Under the pieces are notes generated by a model, which was not told the origin of the DNA, made no database searches, and worked only from the letters and a program-made list of their open reading frames with translations. From NCBI GenBank assembly GCA_000507305.1, contig DF240182.1, positions 1 through 64,000 of the forward strand: DNA of 64,000 nucleotides, given 5' to 3'. The position numbers and the translations under genes were made by a program. This DNA comes from Breviolum minutum Mf 1.05b.01 (taxonomy: Eukaryota > Sar > Dinophyceae > Suessiales > Symbiodiniaceae). Within the stretch, counting starts at the first letter, position 1. Each line of letters starts with the position of its first letter. Shown here one piece after another: positions 22,435-31,800 of this stretch.

Positions 22435-23126
22435 TGGAATGTCACAAGTTTTTTTTTCTGGCTCACTTGGAAAGGAAAAGGTGTCCTTCTCATGTCTGAC
22501 GGTTTTTAGGGTCAATTCACACTGGTGTCATCTATGGAAGTGGGACCTCGTTTTAAAACTGGAGCCGTTTTGTCTCTTTTTTCGATGAGGATGAGGATGA
22601 AACATGCGTCATGTATATTTACATAAATGTTTATATCATATTTATATACAGTATGTACGTAGATATGATATACAGTAGGTATATAATATATTTATATATG
22701 TACAGTATATATATATACGTATCGATGAGAGCAATGAAGTGAATAGGGGCGGTGAAAAAAACTCCCCAACTAGATGGGTGTTATACGGGATTAGTTCGCG
22801 GCTTCCATGAATTGAGGATCCCTAAGACCCTGAGAACCCTAACAACCAGGACTTCCTGGAATCTAACGAGGTTTTGTTTCACTGCTCATGGAGTGTTTGT
22901 CCTTCAATAGTTCAACGGTTTGCATTTGATTGCGTGTTGCGTACAACATCAAATGGAATATATTGAATCACCGTTTGTTGTAGAGCTTTGGCACTGTTTC
23001 CATGCGATTGTATATAAAGCCAATCAAAGTGTAAGAGTGTTAATACGACCTCTGTATGATGTCAGGGTGTCATGAGTAGAAAAAGTCAGAGGGATTTGTG
23101 TGTGTGTGTCACCAAGACGGAACCCC

Positions 23127-23138
23127 CCCCCCCCAGGC
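23127..23138. repeat. Run of 12 C
   Basis: Uninterrupted 12-nt poly-C; an identical length run occurs at 54669-54680. Assembly length may be unreliable. Confidence 0.8.
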
Positions 23139-23626
23139 ACCAAACATGTTCGCATTTTTTGTTACAGCAGTTTTGTAAGGTCCTGAGTTGGTGTGTCGGA
23201 TATGAAATAATGAAATATGCAGTACTCCCAAGAAAAACACCTAGATTCGTTTTTCCGGGGGGTTGGTTCCTGCAGCAATTGATTTTTCGAGTTGCCATGG
23301 AAAAATATTAGGGAAGCTATGATATCTAGGATCCACTCAACAAAAAGCACCAAGGCAGCACATTGATGATGCATGAGAATGATTTGAAGGCATGATACAA
23401 GCTGCAAGTTGCAAATATGTTAGCACCAAAAGATCCTCATCCCTTATAGATTATATATATATATATTTATATACACACACGTGTAAATATCCCAGATGCT
23501 CCATGTAGGGAATATGTCCCATTGAATGTAGCCATTACATGGAGCACCGCAAGGTTGGTGGATTTGGATTCATCACCCTAAACACACCCAGAAAAGATAG
23601 GGACAAGAACGCATCAAAAACTACTT

Positions 23627-23742
23627 GAGCAATGAAACAAAGAATCTGGTTGTTTAGGGTATATATAGAGGATGCTACTACGCAGTTCTGTGGGGATTAT
23701 TTTTTTGAAATAAACATTAATGAGGATGCCTATCAAACAACC
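23627..23742 (+). mobile_element. Family F element
   Basis: GAGCAATGAAACAAAGAATC ... GGATGCCTATCAAACAACC. Its right end abuts the coding segment at 23751. Confidence 0.6.
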
Positions 23743-23750
23743 GCCGTGAG

Positions 23751-23906
23751 ATGATCCAATCGCCATGGCGGAAAACTCCGGAGATGCAACAGGTTTTGGC
23801 AAAGGTAGGGTGCCGTATGTCGTGCATCAAACAGCTCCGAGCGATCGATCACGTTGGGATCCAAGATGGTTTGTATGTCAAAAGACTTGGAGTCTTGGAC
23901 ATTTGA
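23751..23906 (+). CDS. Candidate terminal exon, unknown product
   Basis: Opens at GCCGTGAG|ATG right after a family F element and reads MIQSPWRKTPEMQQVLAKVG, CRMSCIKQLRAIDHVGIQDG, then LYVKRLGVLDI and TGA at 23904-23906. A family A element follows 6 nt later. An internal AAAG|GTAGGG could be a donor instead. Family unknown. Confidence 0.45.
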   Translation: MIQSPWRKTPEMQQVLAKVGCRMSCIKQLRAIDHVGIQDGLYVKRLGVLDI

Positions 23907-23912
23907 TGCTAG

Positions 23913-24013
23913 GTGGTGGTTTCAAACATTTTTGATTTTCATCCCTATTTGGGGAAATGATCCCAATTTGACTATACATAATATTTTTCAAAGGGGTTGA
24001 AACCACCAACTAG
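23913..24013 (+). mobile_element. Family A element (intact)
   Basis: GCTAG|GTGGTGGTTTCAAA ... GGGGTTGAAACCACCAACTAG|. 101 nt, both CTAG borders kept. Confidence 0.75.
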
Positions 24014-24265
24014 GTTTGATGCGTGCTTTTGTCAAGAGATTTGCGAAAAAATACTGGAGGTGTGATTTTCTCTTCTTTTGTCTCAACAGGTGAGGATTGA
24101 TTTCGATGGATCATGATTTATAATGAACTTTACTGTATGGGTTTGTCTAAGTTATAAGCTGTCCTGAAGACCTCGTAAACCGTGGTTTCCCAAGATGGTG
24201 AACAGGTAGGGTACAAGTACCAAATGCGCAAGTCGCAAGTGGGGTTACGAGCGACTGCGCAAGTG

Positions 24266-24416
24266 AATGCACGGGTGAACGTGCAGGTGAACAAGTGGAG
24301 GGAATATAGCCTTAAACGTGAACAACTAAAAGTGAACATGTGGATGTACAGGTGAACGTGCAGGTGCTATACGAGTGACCCCTCCACTTGTTCACCTGCA
24401 CGTTCACCCGTGCATT
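24266..24416. repeat. Perfect 37-bp inverted repeat (hairpin)
   Basis: Arm 24266-24302 (begins AATGCACGGGTGAACGTGCA) is the exact reverse complement of 24380-24416, with a 77-nt loop holding two more copies of GTGAACGTGCAGGTG-like sequence. An undetermined base follows at 24417. A perfect arm of this length implies recent origin or an assembly fold-back. Confidence 0.85.
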
Positions 24417-25264
24417 NCGCACCTGCGCGCACACCTGTTCTATTTTGTACTTCGTACCTTTTTTACTTGTTTTCATCAAATTCAGTTTACGAGCTCTTGA
24501 CATCAGCTATATGATGTCATGGACTTATCATGTGGATGTTTCCCTTATTTAGATTGATATGATAGATCTGATCATGATCTAATTGAAGTTCATGGGTATT
24601 TGCCAAGATCCGCTGAAAATGGAGTTTTTCCATGGATTTTAGATCTCTTTTGGGTCGAGAAACCGATTCACCCAAGTTTGAGACCTGGGACCTTTTTGGA
24701 TCAGAAAGGTCCTGGGACAAGTTTTGTCGTGGTGGAATTCCCGGGAAATCCAGGTTTGTGGAATAGCACCTAAAATGACCTAAACATGGAAGGCTGGAAT
24801 TTGTCGATCCTTTCCCTTTGGGGCAATTTCGGCCTATTTTCAGGGGCGTTTGCTGCTAGGTTTGGGAAGGGTAGTTCACTCAGAATGGAATAGATTCTGT
24901 TGCAAACTCACATGGCAAATGAAAATCCACTGCTTTTATTGGTATTTAAATGTATTCACCAGGCAAGTAAGCATGTTCCATGGCTACAGCTATGTTAGTT
25001 TACCCAGCATGTCCGGGACTCATGTATGACTCTTATGTATATTTCGAGAAACATCTAGAACATAGGATTGTTTTCATGATTGCCCCTGTTTGAACAAATG
25101 ATCCCATTTAACTCAATGTTTTTGAGATGGGTGGTTCAACCACCACCTAGTATATCCCATAGGAATCCATGTCTATATTTACCTACTACTTTACCATGAG
25201 AATCAGCCAAGTGGAGTAAATGTGTATTTGAATTTACCAGTCTCATGGAATTGTTTGAGGTATG

Positions 25265-25410
25265 AAACCCTAGGGATCTAATCACTCACCGAACCTGAGA
25301 ATGGCTTCATGGAACCACTAGGAAATACCTTCTTGCGTTTCGTTTTGGTGATAAAAAACACCCCGGACCTCATCATTTGACAAGGTTGATGGCATTGGAT
25401 TGCTAGGGGC
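25265..25410. mobile_element. Family K element
   Basis: GGGATCTAATCACTCACCGA ... GGCATTGGATTGCTAGGGGC, with internal TTTCGTTTTGGTGAT. Related to 27257-27370 (GAGATCCAATCACC ... GGTGATTGGATTGCTAGGGA). Confidence 0.55.
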
Positions 25411-25420
25411 ATGTATCAAT

Positions 25421-25525
25421 ATGGGTGTTTCCAAAAATGGTGGTACCCCAAAATGGATGGTTTATAATGGAAATCCCTATTAAAATGGATGATTTGGGGG
25501 TGCCCCTATTTTCGGAAACACCCAT
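25421..25525. mobile_element. Family C element
   Basis: ATGGGTGTTTCCAAAAATGG ... TTTTCGGAAACACCCAT with inner halves TGGATGGTTTATAATGG and AAAATGGATGATTTGGG. Near-identical to 54411-54522. Confidence 0.8.
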
Positions 25526-25816
25526 ATCATCAAATAAATTCACAACTTCTTTCAAGTTCACCGAGTTTCACCTGATTTCGCCTGGCTGGTCAACGGTCAA
25601 GCCTCCCGCTTCCCCCACAAAACAAATGGCCTTATTAAGGGCTTATGAAACGTATGAAATCCTTATTTCTCCAGTTTTCAAGTAAACATGCTACAACAAA
25701 CCACGGCTCAAACTCAGGGGCCTACAGCACCCAAGGCTCCCTGAATTTCTCAGGAGTTCTAGGTTGAGTAGCCATAATGAATGCCAAAATTTTGCCATTT
25801 TGAACCAAGGATGGAG

Positions 25817-28800
25817 GTGTGCCCCCCAGACAAGTTTGAGCACATCTTTTGGGAGGATCAACAATTACGTGAGCTGGTGCAAGAGGTGTTTCCACACTGT
25901 TTAACGATGTATCCTGGCACATCAATCTCTTCATCAGCTGAAAAAAAACGAACAAAAACACAACAATCTAACAGGAGATTTGCTAAAAGGATTCTTGTTG
26001 GAGAAAAATCCCGCCACCCCGCACAAAATGTGCTGGTTGGATGTTTTGTCATCCGGAAAAATGGTCCCTACCATTTTGCCCAAAGATGGCCCAACATAAC
26101 AAGCTGGTGGGTACGGAAAGGAAGCTAAGGATCTGGGGTTCTCCAAAGCTAGGTAGTGGTTTCGAAAAAACAAATATTCATCCCTACCTGGGGAAATGAT
26201 CCAATTTGACTGATATTTTTTCAGATGGGTTGGTTCAACCGTCATCATTCATCCACATGCATCACCACGTCTGCGGAGTGTAAGATTTCACCAAAACCAA
26301 GAACCAAAACCGTCATTGTTTGCTGTATATGTATTTCTATATATATATATAGGTGATTGATTATACTATCCTGTTTTAGAGGGACGAGAAAAAACACCAT
26401 TGTAATGATCCCGTCATGAACCAATCAGGATTTCATGGTTCATGTCAGCCAAGAAGGTTTTGAAGGTTGCTCACTTGTATACATGTCTAGGCAATTGATA
26501 TAGCGACCTTTCCCGCCGGTTGGTCACCCGAAAAAGGTAGTTTAGTGAGGGAAACCTACCCAAAAATGGCCGAAACAATTCAGGTTAGGGATACATGTGG
26601 CTTGTTTTCCTGCCACCTGAACGATGTAACAAGCACCCTGAAGGTATGACAACTACCAGCAGCACATCCAGCGCGTGGATTTCGCTCGTGCGGCCATGTT
26701 GTACCGCTATGGAGGTTTGTATGTTGCACCTTGGCCCAGTGGAGGTACCGCCAAAGTTCGCAAAAAACGCAGCAGGGTTTATTAGATGACCCATATTGGA
26801 GGGGTTCAAACAATGAATATTATCTGGGTGGTGGTTTCAAATATTCAAATACTTTTTATGTTCACCCCTACCTGGGGAAGATTCCCAATTTGACTTATAT
26901 TTTTCAAATGGCTTGAAACCACCAACTAGATATAAATATATCTTAAATTTGAGTGCTTGACACTTAAAGATGTGTATCTACATTGATTTGAGGTTGCTAC
27001 TATGATATAGTGAGCCCTGCTCAGCCAATGGTTAACCCTTTCACTTTTTTGGGATTACATATTTTGATAGGAAAAACAAAAACATAGGGGAAGCCCTCAG
27101 AATCAACAATCTTGCACCCAATCCAACAATGTTGATGGTGGGTGAACAAAATTTGGCGAGCAATAGTTTAATTCAAAAACGTGTACCCGGCAAATCACCA
27201 TTTTAATGTGTGTTGATTGATGATTTGATGAAACACTTGAATCTGGAAGTATAATAATGCCCTAGAGATCCAATCACCTTCTGAGATTGGTAATGGAACC
27301 TGAATACCTTTCGTTTCGGTGATTATGCACCCCAATCATCATCTGACAAGGTGATTGGATTGCTAGGGATGAATATGGGGGTTTCCAAAAATACGGGTGG
27401 GCCCCCAAAATGGGATGGTGAAAATAATGGAAAACCCTATGAACAAATGGCTGATTTTGGGGGGGGGTACCATTTTTTTTGGAAACCCCCATATATTGAT
27501 GACTGCTTTCCTGATATTCCAGGTACTTAGTGTAAGGCCCTCACATTTTGGGTCTGTGCCACCACTCCACTTGCCAAGCGTAAGAAGCCTTTCATGGCGT
27601 TTTTGAAGCAGTGGGGTGATGGGGAGTGAACTAGTGAACTTGATAAGGAAGCAGATTGATGAGTGAGAATTGTTGAATCTGATATATTAAACATGTTTAA
27701 ACTGTGAAGTTCATTTGCAAACATCCAATTTTGAAAGATTCGCATGTTGTTCTTGGATCATGAAGCAGGGACATTTTGGTCAAGAAGAGTAAACACAACC
27801 CACCATTTTCACACAATAGGTCAATTTTTTACCTCAATATGATTTACAAGGAGAAATGACACAATTTGACCCGGGGATTTGTTTTTTCCAACAAGAACAA
27901 CCAGTGGTTGAAGCGTTCTTCGAATGTACATTCGCAAGGTTTGAGTTGAATGCACGCAGGGAGAGGCAAGAAAACCAACTACCGAGAGATACAGTAGTAT
28001 ACATTATTGTCACTTATCACTTATTGTATTCATTTCTTGATTTCAATATACGCGCAGATCATCTCACAGGCCAATTTCACAAGGATCTCCAGCCAAACCG
28101 TTCACCGGGTCAGATGCGAAAACCCATGCGACCTCAGCCGGGGGTTGGTCACCCCTCACATGGTGGGTTTAGTATGAGAATCCCCTTCAACAAGGCCCTT
28201 CATTTGCCTAAATTTTAACAGTGTTGAAATTGCCAATTACTAAAACACTATCAAAGGCAAACACACCCGTTGTTTTTTGGTTTTCTAATTGATTATTTGG
28301 ACTTCTACATGTATCTATATTTACACATCAAAGTTAATGTCTTTACGTGTGAGTGTGATGTATGTATCCATGATATATTATGTCTATAAGTTTTACATAT
28401 ATATTGTGTATGTACACAGTTTCAAATTGTTGCTATGACTGCTAGGTTGATTTTCCATACCAACACCTAAGCAAACAAAAATGTCTCACCTGTTCAGCCA
28501 TCCAACCAATCCTTACAGTTGCAATGAGTTTTGCCCAAGGATATGGATATGGAGGCGCATTCCTGTTCCTTGGCATATTGACTTTCCCATTGCTTGGCGG
28601 TATTTTTGTTGTCAAAGGAAAAAACTTATGTCCATTCCAGATGTAGTGTATTATAGTTTTTGTTGAAATACATTAAACATAACAAAAGTTGTTTTATACC
28701 TACAGATGTTTATGATTTGGTACATGACCTCATGTACAGATCACAGACCTTGGTTTGATATTAACTGTAGTTTCTTGATCATGCCGCACAATCAGACTTT

Positions 28801-31800
28801 ATAATAGTCTTCAAATGTAGAAACACTACAGCTAGCTTTGTACTCTGTTGGAGGGCAGAGGATAATGGGGGTCCAGGGTTGGAAAGGGTATATATATATA
28901 CTGTACATGTTGCATATATATATATATGTATTTATATATATATATTATATTTATTCACAAGTGTGTCTCAATATGATATCAATAGCCAACATTTTGTGGT
29001 GGATTCTGGGGATGCCTCATTTTTGAGACATACCCAGCTTTTGTTGGCAGTTTCTTCAACTTTGTTGATTGTCAACAGTTGTTTTAAGGAGACGTGATAG
29101 AACATGATCACCACGCCATACGCACTGAGTATCACTGAGTAGTGTTTTGTAAAAGCATCCATGAGCATCCAAGAGGAGATATTGCATACCAGAACCGTCC
29201 CTGCAAAGTTAGCATCCAGGAAACAACTGGCAGAAATTATCCGCGGTTGATGATCACCAGTTGACAGTACCAGATTGGGATTTAAGGTGATTCAAGAAAG
29301 AAGTAACCTTATTGCGGTTTCGTGAAATACTGGGAAAGGGGAGTTCATGATAGGTTTATCCTCTCTATCCCTACTAGGCAACAAAACATCAGCGATTCAA
29401 GTTGCATTAGTTGAGATAGATATGCCCAACCGGTCCGAACTTGACATGTTTCACTTGAGACTTTTCCTAGGTGGTGGTTTCAAGTATTTTTTGTGTTCAC
29501 CCGTCTTTGGGGAAATGATCCAATCTGACTAATATTTTTTAGATGATTTAGATGGGTTGAAACCACCAACTAGTTTCTTTCTTGTGTCAGATTCGATTTT
29601 GAATAAGTGATTGCTGACATGTCACAGAAGTTGGTGATTCTTTTGTTTAATACGAATCTCCTACACCTAGCTTCTTGATTCTTCGAGAACATATCTATAA
29701 AGTTATAAAGGTATTCTAAAATTGACACCCCCCAAAAAAAGGCATGTGAACAAATCAATCATGGCTTTCCTATTGCAATGATATATGTAATATGAATTTG
29801 AGAAGGAAAAAAATCGCGGGCTTTCCGTTTTTTTTCCACCAAACAAAAAACGGCACGAAACTTTCTTACGAGTCAAAACAACGAACGGCATCCCGGCTGC
29901 CATGCGATGCGGCTTCCCCGTGTCCATTGAGCGGCTTTTAAGGTCCCTTTGAATACTTCGCCGAAGGCTTGGTCAGCTACTTTTCGCACGGAGAAATTCC
30001 GGAAGATGTCGTTTTTTTGCGAGGATCGTGAAAGGGGAATGTGCTACTGCTATGCTGTTGGGTTGTTTTCATGGTGTTTTTTCCTAATGAAGTTTGGATT
30101 CGGATCAAAGTATAGTATCAACGAGTTGGAACTGGTCAGTGTTTGTTTTCATTAGCATCTATGAGCAGCCAGGATGATTATTTGCCATAGTCAATGATAA
30201 GCAAATGGGCCAATCGCTTGTGGGTTGAGTCACATGGTAGCTAAAATGATCCAACACTACATCAAGTATTCAAATATAAATAAGTTCCAAAAAGGCCGGT
30301 TCCCTCAGATGGCCTTGGTCGAAACACTTAGAGGTTGGTGAGTTGTTTGGTTTATCTAGCGAGTTGAGGATGATCCGGGTGTATGAGAAATGCTCAATCC
30401 TAAAAATCGGGAGCCCCAAAATCAAAAATGAGGAAAGACACACTTATTCCACAACGTGGTTTTTTGTCCGAGATTTTGAAGGACATCTCCTAAAAAGACA
30501 TGCAAAGAACCACTGATTTGCTGAGTTTTTGGTGATGTTTTGTGGAGCACGGCACGTCCCAATATATGTCCGAGAGAAGTGTTTTTGCTGTCCTGCTGCA
30601 TGTTTTCTTTGGTTTCTATTTGCTTGAGGTGAAAATATTTCGAAGCAACGTCATCTTTTATCCCATACCATCCATGTATGGTATATACACCTACATTTGG
30701 TTGATTTGTATGGTGAATGTAGGTAAATATACCATACATGGATCCTATGGGTATGTTTGTGTTTGGTTCGCTAGGTATTCTTTAGGAAACAAAAAAACAA
30801 TTGGATGACTTTTCGGATGTAAGTGACCATCCGACTGCGAGATGGGCAGCTACCAGTTATGATATGGGGTTGTAACCCCTATAAGTTGCATACCCTCCAG
30901 GGAACTAACATATCCCCCAAAAATGGCATTTTGAAGATGATTTTCCTTTTCCCAGGGTGGGATATGTTAATTCCCTGGAGGGTAATTATACATGTTTTTT
31001 TCACCCCATAAAAATCACTGGTATTTTATGGTAACTTTCCCACCTGGGACCCTTGAAACAAACAAGATTTTCCACCTGACTCCGGCTTTATAGGTTTGGG
31101 ATGGTTTGGGATTTTTGGCTCGACCTTGCCTGAGGTATTGTGGCCAGTCCTTATGTGCAAAATGAGAAGCATCAAAATTCCTTGATGGCATCACCACCGA
31201 GGCACACCAAGTTGTTCGGTTTTTGGAGGCCACACCAAGTGATCCCATTTGATGGCAACCAGAAATCCGGCGACAAAAACCAGTTGAGGTCGAGGTTGGT
31301 AGTTTATGCCATTATTTACAAAGGTTTTAGGAACATCCCAGGTGGTTGTTCGGGATTTCTGTCCATCAACACTTCCATTTGACACGTACCTTTTCCCTAA
31401 AAGTCTCATAGCACCTGTCAGGAGGCCTTTGCCCCAAAAGGAAATTTTGTATCTTCCAAAACCCAGTGATTCAGGGTGCGGTGCTACATGAGTTTCAGGG
31501 AGTGTAGATGCCTTGAAGCGGCTTGATTTTTGTTTAAACAAGAAAACCACTCTGGGTGAGATACATCTCAAAGGGATTTTTCATTCAAAAAGAAGACAAC
31601 AAATCTTAAGTCTCAACACATGCTGATGTGACCGGAGATTTATGAAATCAATGATACTGTTGATGGAAGAAATCCTGCACCAGTTGATAGGTAGTTTATA
31701 CCATTATGTTACAGGGTTTTTTTACATCCCAGGTGGTGCAGGATTTCTTCCATCAACTCTATTACTAGGAGGGACAGCTTGGAGCTTCACTGTTCTGATA

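Noticed and set aside
28546..28562. GATATGGATATGGAG as the missing DXD of the glycosyltransferase
   Set aside because: The frame giving DMDME lacks the expected upstream G-x-Y and hits a stop soon after; the better frame reads as a membrane segment.
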